Source: Bacteroidota bacterium
Lineage (GTDB): Bacteria; Bacteroidota; Bacteroidia; Chitinophagales; Saprospiraceae
Assembly (NCBI GenBank): GCA_963169455.1
Contig: CAUJDW010000125.1
Span: 186,001-250,000, forward strand
DNA: 64,000 bases
Direction of reading: 5' to 3'
The notes below the pieces were generated by a model. That model was given only the letters and a program-made list of their open reading frames with translations, had not been told where the DNA came from and did no database searches. The position numbers and the translations under genes were made by a program. How positions within the stretch are numbered: position 1 is the first letter of the stretch; every line of letters starts with the position of its first letter. Shown piece by piece: positions 54,763-63,360 of this stretch.

Positions 54763-55416
54763 CTATTTTACCAATTTGAAATTAAATGCCCCCGTTCCCA
54801 GCGCAGCCCAGGTGCGGAGCCAGATGGGCAGCAGCATCTCCGTGCCGCGGGCGGTGCTGATGTCGCCGAGGTCCAGGATGTTTTCGTCTTTCCAGCCGAA
54901 TGCGTGCATGATCTCTCTGGTTTTGGCTTTGGCGCCCTCGTCGTTACCGCTGATAAAGGCAGTATGGTTGCCCTCCTGCAGCATGTTGGGGTTAACCATC
55001 AGCCCGCACCACATGGTGTTGAGCGCCTTCACCACCTTCAGGCCCGGGAAGGCTTTCTGGATCTCCTCGCCCAGGGAGTTGGTGTTGCAGATTGTGAGGG
55101 AAGGCGGCATGCCCTGGCTGAAATCGAGGGGGTTGGATACGTCGATGAGCACCTTGCCGTCGAGATTGGCGGCGCCGGCTGAGGCCAGCACCTCGATGGA
55201 AGCCACCCCCATGGTGCAGTTGAAGAGCAGCTCGCCGAAGGCGGCGGCGTCCTTGAAAGTGCCCTGAGAAGCCCGGGCGCCGTTTTTGCGCACCCATTCG
55301 GCCGCCTTTTCGTTGTCGGGTGTGCGGGAACCCATTTTTACTTCATGGCCGAGTTCGATGAGCCTGCTGCCTATCGTTTCTCCTACCATCCCGGTGCCTA
55401 ATACTGCGATTTTCAT
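54763..55416 (-). CDS. NAD(P)-binding oxidoreductase, F420-dependent-reductase-like
   Basis: A 217-residue Rossmann protein beginning MKIAVLGTGMVGETIGSRLI with a Gly-X-Gly-X-X-Gly cofactor loop, followed by GHEVKMGSRTPDNEKAAEW, where the Arg suggests NADP preference. Later segments are LDGKVLIDVSNPLDF and VVKALNTMWCGLMVNPNML. The family is the NADP oxidoreductase/F420-dependent reductase-like group also found in organisms without F420, so NADPH is the likely cofactor. Substrate is unknown. It lies 130 bases upstream of the AraC regulator's stop codon region on the same strand, with no evident role in the glucan locus. Confidence 0.85.
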   Translation of the reverse strand: MKIAVLGTGMVGETIGSRLIELGHEVKMGSRTPDNEKAAEWVRKNGARASQGTFKDAAAFGELLFNCTMGVASIEVLASAGAANLDGKVLIDVSNPLDFSQGMPPSLTICNTNSLGEEIQKAFPGLKVVKALNTMWCGLMVNPNMLQEGNHTAFISGNDEGAKAKTREIMHAFGWKDENILDLGDISTARGTEMLLPIWLRTWAALGTGAFNFKLVK

Positions 55417-55546
55417 GTTGTCTGATTTTTTGATTTTTTAATATGGAACAGGGCTGAAGGGCCTTTGCTCCTGTGCATACAAAGATGTAGGCAAGGCTCC
55501 TTTTCCCAATTATCCAAATCCAGGTTAAAATTGCCAGTTTCCGGGA

Positions 55547-56449
55547 TTAACCGGCCTGCCCCTCCCGGAAGGCCCGCCGGAAGGCCAGCGGGGTCTGGCC
55601 CGTTTGTTTTTTAAAAAAGCGGTTAAAATGCGCCGGGCTGGCGAAATTGAGTTGATAGGCGATCTCAGTGATGTCGGAAGGCGTGTAGCCGATCAGGTTT
55701 TTGGCCTCCTGAAGGAGTTTGTCGGCGATAAAGGCGGAAGCAGGCCGCCCGGTGGCTTTTTTGACCATGTCACCGAGGTGGCCGGGCGTGATGTTCAGCA
55801 GGGCGGCGTACTCGTCCACCGTGCGTTTTTCCAGATAATAGTTGTTGATGAGCGAAAGGTACCGCTGAGTCAATACACTGGCGCCGCTTTGGTGCACGAG
55901 CCGGGCGTTGAGGTTGCTGTACACGTCCTTGCATTTGTAAAGCAGGGCGAGCAGCCTGGCGTACAGTACCTGTTCCCTGAACTGGTAGCTTCGGCTCTGC
56001 TCGCTGAGCAATTCTTCGAAATCAGGCTGCATCGCCTTGAAGACGGCTGTTTCAATATGGAAGAAATTGGTGTGCAGCAGCCCGAAGAATGGGAATTCCG
56101 ACATCAACTCCTGGCGGAAAAAGGAAAAACAACCTTCCTTGAAATAAACCAGGTAGCCGCTGAGCCCTTCTTCCCGGCGCCACGACAGGATGTGCCCGGG
56201 CGATTGGAAGACCAGGTATGTTTTCGGGCTTCTGACGTGTTGATCATCCAGCCTAAACTCCGATCCGCCATCGTTCTGCGCCATGGCCAGCAGGAAAAAG
56301 CCCTTGCGGAAAGGGGGCATCACCGGCCTGACGTCCGGATAAGTGTCTTCCAGGCGGATGATGATGAGGTTGGGGTTGCCGGCCCGCTGGCGGAAGCCCG
56401 CCGCGGCCAGGAAATCATTGATCTCGGGGTATAAAGGTATGCCGTTCAT
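55547..56449 (-). CDS. AraC-family transcriptional regulator
   Basis: A 300-residue AraC regulator. The N-terminal cupin-like sensor covers about 1-150 (IIRLEDTYPDVRPVMPPFRK; SWRREEGLSGYLVYFKEGCF), and the C-terminal two helix-turn-helix motifs are TVDEYAALLNITPGHLGDMV and DITEIAYQLNFASPAHFNRFF, split by residue limits, with the typical KKQTGQTPLAFRR. The ATG at 56449 (MNGIPLYPEINDFL) fits the family; the open frame to 56500 is in a hairpin. It is immediately downstream of susD on the same strand, 14 bases after a strong hairpin, so it may have its own promoter. A regulatory role for the adjoining SusCD locus is likely from position. Confidence 0.88.
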   Translation of the reverse strand: MNGIPLYPEINDFLAAAGFRQRAGNPNLIIIRLEDTYPDVRPVMPPFRKGFFLLAMAQNDGGSEFRLDDQHVRSPKTYLVFQSPGHILSWRREEGLSGYLVYFKEGCFSFFRQELMSEFPFFGLLHTNFFHIETAVFKAMQPDFEELLSEQSRSYQFREQVLYARLLALLYKCKDVYSNLNARLVHQSGASVLTQRYLSLINNYYLEKRTVDEYAALLNITPGHLGDMVKKATGRPASAFIADKLLQEAKNLIGYTPSDITEIAYQLNFASPAHFNRFFKKQTGQTPLAFRRAFREGQAG

Positions 56450-56462
56450 GATGAAAACGCGT

Positions 56463-56498
56463 GGGCGGAGCAGGCTGCCAGGCCAGCCTGCTCCGCCC
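56463..56498. terminator. 15-bp-stem hairpin between susD and the AraC gene
   Basis: GGGCGGAGCAGGCTG (56463-56477) and CAGCCTGCTCCGCCC (56484-56498) are perfect arms with a 6-base loop. It lies 50 bases after the susD stop and 14 before the AraC start. It may partly end or stabilise the locus transcript, separating enzyme and regulator levels. Confidence 0.7.
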
Positions 56499-56547
56499 AA
56501 AGATACTGTGCCGCCGTCAATCTTTTCGATGTGGCGGCGGCAGTTCG

Positions 56548-58050
56548 CTAATACCCCTGGTTTTGTTCCAGCAGCCCGCCGCTGAGGTCGATTTCGGCCT
56601 GTGGCAGGGGCAAAAGTTCGTGTTTGTTGGCTACGAAGTTTTTGCCGGCTGCCGTCATCACCTGTTCGGCGCGGCCCCAGCGCAGCAGGTCGAACCAGCG
56701 GTGCTGTTCCATGGCCAGTTCAATGCGGCGCTCGTGGTAGATGATCTCCCGCAGTTCGCTCTGATCCGTGATGGTGATGTCCGGCAGGATGAAATTATTG
56801 CTGCCGCGGGCGCGCCGGCGCACCTGGTTGAGGTATTCGAGGGCATCGGCCGATTTGCCGTTTTCGTTGATCGCCTCGGCGGCCAGCAGCAGGATGTCGG
56901 CGTAGCGCAGGATGCGGAGGTTGCCCGGGCCGTTGTCCTGCAGGCCCGCATGGGCGGGCACCCAGGCCTTCTGGTTGTAGCGCTCGTTGAGTACTTCCGG
57001 GTTGTCCTCTACGATGGTCGAACCATCGGGCAGTACTTCGCCGACGTAAATGATGGTGGCCTGGCGCCTCGGGTCGCCGGGTTCGTAGGCGGCCACAAGG
57101 TCGTCGCTGGGGCGGTTGAAACCCCAGCCCAGGTTGGGTATGCCGCGCACGCCCTGGATCATGTTGTAGGGCGTGGCGCCGGGCCCTGCCACCGGCGCCT
57201 GTATAGCAACGGCGCCGATTTCAAAGATGCTTTCGTCGCCATGTTCGCCCACCGGCAGGAAGTTGTCGGCATACCGGGGCAGCAGGCTATATTCGTTGGA
57301 GTTGATGATCTCCATACAGTATTTCTCCGCGTTCGGGAAGTCCTTCTTCAGCATGTACAGCTTGGCCAGCATGCCCCGGGCGGCTCCTTTGGTGGCGCGG
57401 CCCAGGTCGGCGGCGGCGTATTCCGATTTCTCCGGAAGCACCTCGATGGCGTCCAGCAGGTCCTGTTCGATCAGGCCGTACACCTCGCTCACGGGGCGGC
57501 GCTCCTGGGTGAAGTACTCGTCTTCGGTGAGAGGCCTGGTGATAAGGGGCAGTTCGCCGAACCACTGCACGAGCCGCAGGTAGGAGTATGCGCGCAGGAA
57601 TTTGGCCTCTCCAACCAGGCGTTCCCGAAATTCCACATCCATGTCGATGCCGGGAATGTTCTCGATGGCGAGGTTGGCGCGGAAGATGGTGCGGAAGTGG
57701 CCCGCCCATGCCCCGCTGAAGGCCTGGTTGGTGGCGTCGAAGGTGAAGTCGTCCAGCTCGAGTATGTAGAGGGCGTCATTTGGCGTGCTGCCCTTGTCGG
57801 CATCGTCGCTGATGATGTCGGTGATGCCGATCCAGGGGAAGGCGCACATTTCCCAGGAGCGGAAGTTCTGGTAAACGGCGTTGGTAGCCCAGACGGCATG
57901 GTCGGAGGTCTCGAAATAGGTGTCGAATGTGAGCTGGCCCTTGGGCGCCCTTTCGAGGAAGTCCTTTTCACAGGCGCTGGCCAGAAAGAGGGCTGCCGCC
58001 AGGGGAATCCATTTTATGTGGGGTGAAATCAGTTTTTTCATTTTCCTCAT
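56548..58050 (-). CDS. SusD/RagB-family glycan-binding lipoprotein
   Basis: A 500-residue surface lipoprotein that caps the SusC channel and binds the glycan. The lipobox is AAALFLASAC (Cys near 27) followed by EKDFLERAPKGQLTFDTYF. The tetratricopeptide-like helical core has AWAGHFRTIFRANLAIENIP and EAKFLRAYSYLRLVQWFGEL, and the C-terminal hallmark segments are RYADILLLAAEAINENGKSA, LEYLNQVRRRARGS and ELREIIYHERRIELAMEQHR with WFDLLRWG. ATG 58041 is an equally good start. It lies 11 bases after susC. Ligand is inferred from the downstream or neighbouring GH144 and GH3 genes to be a beta-1,2-glucan. Confidence 0.95.
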   Translation of the reverse strand: MRKMKKLISPHIKWIPLAAALFLASACEKDFLERAPKGQLTFDTYFETSDHAVWATNAVYQNFRSWEMCAFPWIGITDIISDDADKGSTPNDALYILELDDFTFDATNQAFSGAWAGHFRTIFRANLAIENIPGIDMDVEFRERLVGEAKFLRAYSYLRLVQWFGELPLITRPLTEDEYFTQERRPVSEVYGLIEQDLLDAIEVLPEKSEYAAADLGRATKGAARGMLAKLYMLKKDFPNAEKYCMEIINSNEYSLLPRYADNFLPVGEHGDESIFEIGAVAIQAPVAGPGATPYNMIQGVRGIPNLGWGFNRPSDDLVAAYEPGDPRRQATIIYVGEVLPDGSTIVEDNPEVLNERYNQKAWVPAHAGLQDNGPGNLRILRYADILLLAAEAINENGKSADALEYLNQVRRRARGSNNFILPDITITDQSELREIIYHERRIELAMEQHRWFDLLRWGRAEQVMTAAGKNFVANKHELLPLPQAEIDLSGGLLEQNQGY

Positions 58051-58061
58051 TTTTTTCTGAT

Positions 58062-61049
58062 TTAGAAAGTCACATCCAAACCCACCTGCCAGGACTTGGC
58101 CACGGGGTAGGCGCCGAAATCGAGGCCTACTTCAAATGGGTTGCTGCTGTTGGCGAATTCCGGCGAATAACCGCTGTACTGCTGGTTGGTCCAGATGTTG
58201 TTCCCGAGCACGAAGATGCGCAGCCGGGAGATGTATGCCTTGCTCAGAAGGCTGGGCGGCAGGGAATAACCCAGGGCGACGCTGCGCAGGCGGAAGAAGC
58301 TCCCGTCCTCCAGAAAGCGGTCGCTGACCCGGTAGTTGTGGCCGCCGTTGGTGATGCGCGGCTCCGTGTTGCTGGGGTTTTCCGGCGTCCAGCGGTCCAC
58401 GAAGGAAGCTTCCCAGTTGTACACGCTGAAGCGGAAGGTCTTCTTGGCGTTGAACACCTTATTGCCTTTCGCCCCCAGGAAGTCGATGGCAAAGTCGAGG
58501 CCTTTCCACTCGAAGCCGCCGGTAAAGCTGTAGGTCAGGTCGGGAATGGGGCTTCCGAGGTAGGTGCGGTCTTTGTCGTCGACGACTCCGTCCTCGTTGA
58601 GGTCGGCGTAGCGGATGTCGCCCACCTGTTCGCCGCCGAGTTTGGGCAGGCTGGCCAGTTCTCCTTCGTTCTGGAAGACGCCGGCCACCCGGAAGCCGTA
58701 GAATGCGCCGATGGGCAGCCCCACGACGGTGTGGCTGGCAGGTTCGCCCTGCAGGAAAGCTGCGAAGATCTCACTTTTGCCTTCGGCCAGTTTGAGCACT
58801 TCGTTTTCCACGGGCGAGAAGGTGGCGCCGAGGTTATAGGCGAATACACCGCCCTGCCGCCAATTGATGGTGAAGTCCCAGCCCCGGTTGCGCACCTCGG
58901 CGGTGTTGACCACGGGGTCGTCCTGCGACCCGGCATAATCGGGTATGGGTACGGCCGCGATAATGTCATAGGTCCTGCGGTTATACCAGTCGGCCTCGAT
59001 TTCGAGCCGGTTGTTGAAAAAGCCGAACTCTATCCCGAGGTCTGCCTGGCTGGAAGTTTCCCACTGCAGGTTGGGGTTGGCCAGCGATACCAGGGTAGCG
59101 CCCTGGTTGAGGGCTTCACCGGGCCCGAAGACGGCGTACAGGCCGCTGGTCACGGCGCCGATGCTGGGGTATGCCGCAGTTGAGGACTGGTTGCCCAGCA
59201 GGCCGTAGCTGAAGCGCAGTTTAAAACGGTCAAAAATATCCAGGTCGCGGACAAAGCCCTCTTCGCCGGCATTCCAGCCCAGGCTGAAGGATGGAAAGCT
59301 GCCCAGGCGATTCTCCTCCAGAAAGCGCGAAGACTGGTCGCCGCGCCAGGAGAAGGTGAACAGGTAGCGGTTGAGCAGGGTGTAGTTCACCCGGAAAAGG
59401 TAGGAGACCAGGGCTTCGTCCACGGCGCCGCCATAGTTCAGCTGCGTGGTGTCGTTTCCGGCAGAGAGGAAGAGCAACTCATCGGCCGTGCCGGGGAAAT
59501 TCTCGCGGCTGCCGCCGAACCATTCGCCATAGCGCTCTTCGGCGGTGTAACCGCCCAGCACCGTCACCCGATGGTTCGCCCACTCCCTGTTGTATGTCAG
59601 GGTCTGCTCCCATATCCAGTCGCGGTTGAGGTTGAAACCGGCGCTGAGGCGGTCGTTCAGGTTGCGCTGGGAAGCGCTGACCTCGAAGGCGGGTTCGAAG
59701 TATTTGCTTTGCCCGTCGCCGCGGTCGAAGCCGAAGTTGGAGCGGAAGGTGAAATGCTGCAGGAAGCGGACATTGGCGGCGATATTGCCGAACAGGCGGT
59801 TGCCCTTCGAATAGTTGTTGCTTTTGTAGAACAGGTCTGCCGCCGGGTTGGCGATGGCCAGCCCGAAGAAGGTGGGGTCGCTGAAGTCGCCGGTGCTGTC
59901 GCGGGGGGCGAAGACCGGGGGCATGCGGTAAGCGCTGGCCACCACGTTGGGGCCGTTCTGGCTCTGCGTGTTGGCGTATGCCATATTGGCGTTCAGCGAC
60001 AGCCACTCGTTGAGTTTGACGTCGGAATTGAAACGCACGGTGGCGCGCTCGTAGCTGGTATTCTGCATGATGCCGTCCTGGCTGAACCAGTTGCCGCTGA
60101 TGTTATAGGTGAACTTTTCGGAGCCGCCATTGGCGGAAACCTGCACGTTGGCGATGGGGGCGCTGCGGAAAACCTCGTCCTGCCAGTCGGTTCCTTCACC
60201 CAGCGCCTGCGGGTCGGGGAAGTACTGCTGGCCGCGCAGTTCGTTGTACAGCGTTGCAAATTCAGCAGCATTGGCCATGTCGATCTCTTTGGTGATCTGC
60301 TGCGTGCCGTAATAGGTGGACAGGGCAACCACGGCATTGTCGCGCTGCTTGCCGCTTTTGGTGGTGATGATGATGACGCCGTTGGCGCCCCGGCTGCCGT
60401 AAATAGCGGCGGCGGAGGCATCCTTGAGCACCTCGATGCTCTGCACGTCCTGTGGGTTGACCAGCGAGGCGTCATAGGTGATCATGCCGTCGATGACGTA
60501 GAGGGGGTTGGCGTTGTTGAGCGTGCCGGTGCCGCGGATCCGGATAACGGCTCCCGCACCCGGCACCCCGGAGTTGGGCGTAACGAACACCCCGGCCACT
60601 TTGCCCTGCAGGGCCTGTTCGATGTTGGCCGTGGGGATGCGCTCGATGTCCTTTGCTTTGACGGTTCCCACTGCGCCGGTCAGGTCGCTTTTCTTCTGGG
60701 TGCCGTAGCCCACCACCACAACCTGGTCAAGCAGGGTGGATTCCAGGCGCAGGCTGACATCTACCTGGCTCCTGCCGCCGAGGGCCACATCTTCGGTAGT
60801 ATAACCTACATAGCTGAACTCCAGCACGGCATCCGGGCTGGAAACCTCCAGGCTGTATGCGCCGTCGAAATCCGTGATCGTGCCGTTGCTGGTGCCCTTT
60901 TCCAGGATGTTGGCGCCGATCAGCGGCGAGCCGTCGGCCAGGTCGGTGACCAGCCCGGAAACCTGATGCTGGGCCCGCAGGAAGCCCGCCGCAAACAGCA
61001 GGGCCATAGCCAGCGCCGGGGCTTTGATGGTTCGGTGAAATCTTTTCAT
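58062..61049 (-). CDS. SusC/RagA-family TonB-linked outer-membrane channel
   Basis: A 995-residue TonB-dependent channel for oligosaccharide uptake across the outer membrane. After the signal (LAMALLFAAGFLRAQ) come a carboxypeptidase-like domain (QVSGLVTDLADGSPLIGANI), the plug (VVVVGYGTQKKSDLTGAVGT; NIEQALQGKVAGVFVTPNSG; IEVLKDASAAAIYGSRGANG) and a 22-strand barrel ending VGLDVTF. ATG 61049 starts MKRFHRTIKAPALAMAL; an extension to 61091 would overlap the GH3 gene. It has no extra N-terminal signalling domain, so sigma/anti-sigma control is not expected. It precedes susD by 11 bases and follows GH3 by 34 bases: one operon. Confidence 0.95.
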   Translation of the reverse strand: MKRFHRTIKAPALAMALLFAAGFLRAQHQVSGLVTDLADGSPLIGANILEKGTSNGTITDFDGAYSLEVSSPDAVLEFSYVGYTTEDVALGGRSQVDVSLRLESTLLDQVVVVGYGTQKKSDLTGAVGTVKAKDIERIPTANIEQALQGKVAGVFVTPNSGVPGAGAVIRIRGTGTLNNANPLYVIDGMITYDASLVNPQDVQSIEVLKDASAAAIYGSRGANGVIIITTKSGKQRDNAVVALSTYYGTQQITKEIDMANAAEFATLYNELRGQQYFPDPQALGEGTDWQDEVFRSAPIANVQVSANGGSEKFTYNISGNWFSQDGIMQNTSYERATVRFNSDVKLNEWLSLNANMAYANTQSQNGPNVVASAYRMPPVFAPRDSTGDFSDPTFFGLAIANPAADLFYKSNNYSKGNRLFGNIAANVRFLQHFTFRSNFGFDRGDGQSKYFEPAFEVSASQRNLNDRLSAGFNLNRDWIWEQTLTYNREWANHRVTVLGGYTAEERYGEWFGGSRENFPGTADELLFLSAGNDTTQLNYGGAVDEALVSYLFRVNYTLLNRYLFTFSWRGDQSSRFLEENRLGSFPSFSLGWNAGEEGFVRDLDIFDRFKLRFSYGLLGNQSSTAAYPSIGAVTSGLYAVFGPGEALNQGATLVSLANPNLQWETSSQADLGIEFGFFNNRLEIEADWYNRRTYDIIAAVPIPDYAGSQDDPVVNTAEVRNRGWDFTINWRQGGVFAYNLGATFSPVENEVLKLAEGKSEIFAAFLQGEPASHTVVGLPIGAFYGFRVAGVFQNEGELASLPKLGGEQVGDIRYADLNEDGVVDDKDRTYLGSPIPDLTYSFTGGFEWKGLDFAIDFLGAKGNKVFNAKKTFRFSVYNWEASFVDRWTPENPSNTEPRITNGGHNYRVSDRFLEDGSFFRLRSVALGYSLPPSLLSKAYISRLRIFVLGNNIWTNQQYSGYSPEFANSSNPFEVGLDFGAYPVAKSWQVGLDVTF

Positions 61050-61083
61050 AAACTCAAATTTTGGGTTTGAATTGTCGCTTTTC

Positions 61084-63336
61084 TCATTCAATCATCGTCA
61101 CCCGCACCGTTTGCACTTCATCGGAACTGCCGCCAACCATGAGGTCGAAGCTGCCGGTTTCGGCGGCCCACTGCATGGTGCGGGTATAAAAAGCAAAGTC
61201 GTTTTCCGTCAGGGTGAATTGTACTTCCCGCCGCTCGCCGGGTTTCAGCATGATCTTCTGAAAGCCCTTCAGTTCCTTCACCGGCCGGGTGGTGCTGGCC
61301 ACCAGGTCGCGCAGGTACAACTGCACCACTTCTTCGCCGGCCAGGCGCCCAGCATTCTCTACGGTGACGGTGATTTTTACCTCCTGCCCGCGCCGGAACA
61401 CAGCTCTATCCACCTTCGGGGCGCTGTACCGGAAGGTGGTGTAACTCAGGCCGTAGCCGAACGGGAATTGCGGCGTGTTCGGAATGTCTATGTATTTGGT
61501 CGTCCATTTCGAATCGGGATTGAAGGGGCGCCCGGTATTTTTATAGCTGTAATAAATCGGGATCTGCCCTTCGTGCCGGGGAAAAGTGATGGGCAGTTTG
61601 CCCGAAGGGTTGTAGTCGCCAAACAATACATCGGCGATGGCGTTGCCGGCCTGGGTGCCAAGCCACCAGCATTCCAGCAGGGCGGGTGCATTCTCGGCCA
61701 GCCAGGGCATCACCAGGGGGCGCCCGTTCATCAATACGACGGCTACGGGCTTGCCGGTAGCCGCCAGTTGCCGCGCCAGTTCTTCCTGCTGGCCTGGGAT
61801 CCTGATCATGGCTTTGGAGGTGGCTTCGCCGCTCATGTCCTTATGCTCGCCGATGGCCAGGATTACGGCATCGGCTTTCCGGGCAGCGGCCAGGGCTTCG
61901 GCAAAACCGCTTTGATCATCGCCCTCGATTTCACACCCCTTGGCATAGAGGATATTCGCCTCCTTTCCCAGTTTGCTGCGGATGCCCGTCAGCAGGCTCA
62001 CACAATGGCGCCCTTCGCCCGCGCCCGACCAGGCGCCGATGAGGTTGTCCTTGTCGTCGGCCAGCGGGCCGATAACGGCCAGGGTTTTGATCTCTTTGGA
62101 TAAAGGCAATACGCCTTCGTTGCGCAGCAGGACGATGGACCTGCGGGCCACATCGCGGGATGCGTCCTGGTGCTCCTGGGAAAGGAGCACCCGTTGCTCC
62201 CGCTCCTTATTGCAGAATTTATAGGGGTCATCGAACAGGCCGAGCAGGAATTTGGTGTACAGAATGTGCCTTACCGCTTCATCGATCCGGGCTTCCGGCA
62301 CTTTGCCTTCTCTGACGGATTGCTTCAGGTGGTTCTGATAGGCCGCACTCTGCATGTCCATCTCCACCCCCGCCAGCACGGCTAATTCGCCGGCCTCCTT
62401 TTCATTGGCCACCACGCCATGGCTAACCATCTCGTTAATGCCGGTGTAATCCGTGACGACAAAGCCGGGGAAGTTCCATTCGCCCCGAAGGATGTCTCCC
62501 ATCAACCAGCTGTTGCCGGTAGCGGGTACGCCGTCGATGTCGTTGAAAGAAGCCATCACCGTCCAGGCGCCGGCTTCCACCCCGGCCCGGTAGGGCGGCA
62601 GGTACACTTCGCGGAACGTTCGCTCGCTCATGTCCACGGTATTGTAGTCGCGCCCGCCGATGGGGGCGCCGTAGGCGGCAAAGTGTTTCACGCAGGCAAG
62701 CACCCGGTCGGCATTATCGAAAGAATCACCCTGGAAGCCCTTTACCTGGGCGCGGGCTGCCGCCGCCCCCAGGAAGGGGTCTTCGCCGGGGCCCTCCATC
62801 ACCCTTCCCCAGCGCGGGTCGCGGGTGACGTCCAGCATGGGTGCAAAGGTCCAGTTCAGCCCGGCCGCCGCCGCTTCCGCCGCCGCCACTTCGGCAGCAC
62901 GCTCGATGGCTTCCATGTCCCAACTGGCGGCCTGGCCCAGGGGGATGGGGAACATGGTTTTATACCCATGAACGACATCGAAACCAAACAAAAGCGGAAT
63001 CTTCAGCCGGCTTTCCTCCACGGCAATGCGCTGCAGCTCGCGGGTAAAAGCGGCTGTATGGCTGTTGAATAAAGCCCCGCAGTTCCCGGCGCGGATATCG
63101 TCTGCATAGCCCGGGCGGATCGTCGGCCCGGTGCTGCCCCAGTCGGTAGTGTACAGGGTCATCTGCCCGATCTTCTCTTCCAGCGTCATCAGGGCCAGCA
63201 CGGAGTCCACCTTCCGGGCGATGGGATCCTCCGGCCCGGATCGCGCTTTCTCATGCGCGGGAATAAATGCCCCGCCAAGCAGGAAAATCCCGAGCAATAC
63301 CGGGAGTAAAATGATCATCGTCTTTGTTCTTCTCAT
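61084..63336 (-). CDS. GH3 beta-glucosidase, BglX-type
   Basis: A 750-residue family 3 glycoside hydrolase. A signal or anchor (IILLPVLLGIFLLGGAF) predicts the periplasm. The N-terminal barrel has FGFDVVHGYKTMFPIPLGQA, NWTFAPMLDVTRDPRWGRVM and the nucleophile Asp296 in GFVVTDYTGINEM. The alpha-beta sandwich carries AVILAIGEHKDMSGEATSKA and the fibronectin-like end is FPFGYGLSYTTFRYSAP to LMVGGSSDEVQTV. BglX-like GH3 enzymes act on short beta-glucosides; one paired with GH144 in Bacteroides is known to act on sophoro-oligosaccharides (beta-1,2). Here too it neighbours GH144 and SusCD, so release of glucose from beta-1,2-glucan fragments is inferred. It lies 24 bases after the GH144 gene. Confidence 0.93.
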   Translation of the reverse strand: MRRTKTMIILLPVLLGIFLLGGAFIPAHEKARSGPEDPIARKVDSVLALMTLEEKIGQMTLYTTDWGSTGPTIRPGYADDIRAGNCGALFNSHTAAFTRELQRIAVEESRLKIPLLFGFDVVHGYKTMFPIPLGQAASWDMEAIERAAEVAAAEAAAAGLNWTFAPMLDVTRDPRWGRVMEGPGEDPFLGAAAARAQVKGFQGDSFDNADRVLACVKHFAAYGAPIGGRDYNTVDMSERTFREVYLPPYRAGVEAGAWTVMASFNDIDGVPATGNSWLMGDILRGEWNFPGFVVTDYTGINEMVSHGVVANEKEAGELAVLAGVEMDMQSAAYQNHLKQSVREGKVPEARIDEAVRHILYTKFLLGLFDDPYKFCNKEREQRVLLSQEHQDASRDVARRSIVLLRNEGVLPLSKEIKTLAVIGPLADDKDNLIGAWSGAGEGRHCVSLLTGIRSKLGKEANILYAKGCEIEGDDQSGFAEALAAARKADAVILAIGEHKDMSGEATSKAMIRIPGQQEELARQLAATGKPVAVVLMNGRPLVMPWLAENAPALLECWWLGTQAGNAIADVLFGDYNPSGKLPITFPRHEGQIPIYYSYKNTGRPFNPDSKWTTKYIDIPNTPQFPFGYGLSYTTFRYSAPKVDRAVFRRGQEVKITVTVENAGRLAGEEVVQLYLRDLVASTTRPVKELKGFQKIMLKPGERREVQFTLTENDFAFYTRTMQWAAETGSFDLMVGGSSDEVQTVRVTMIE

Positions 63337-63360
63337 TGCTTTTTTTCTTTAGCCAACCAT

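Noticed and set aside
56461..58026. Open frame of about 520 codons on the plus strand
   Set aside because: Antisense to susD, which has clear family motifs; the predicted product is unlike any protein family.
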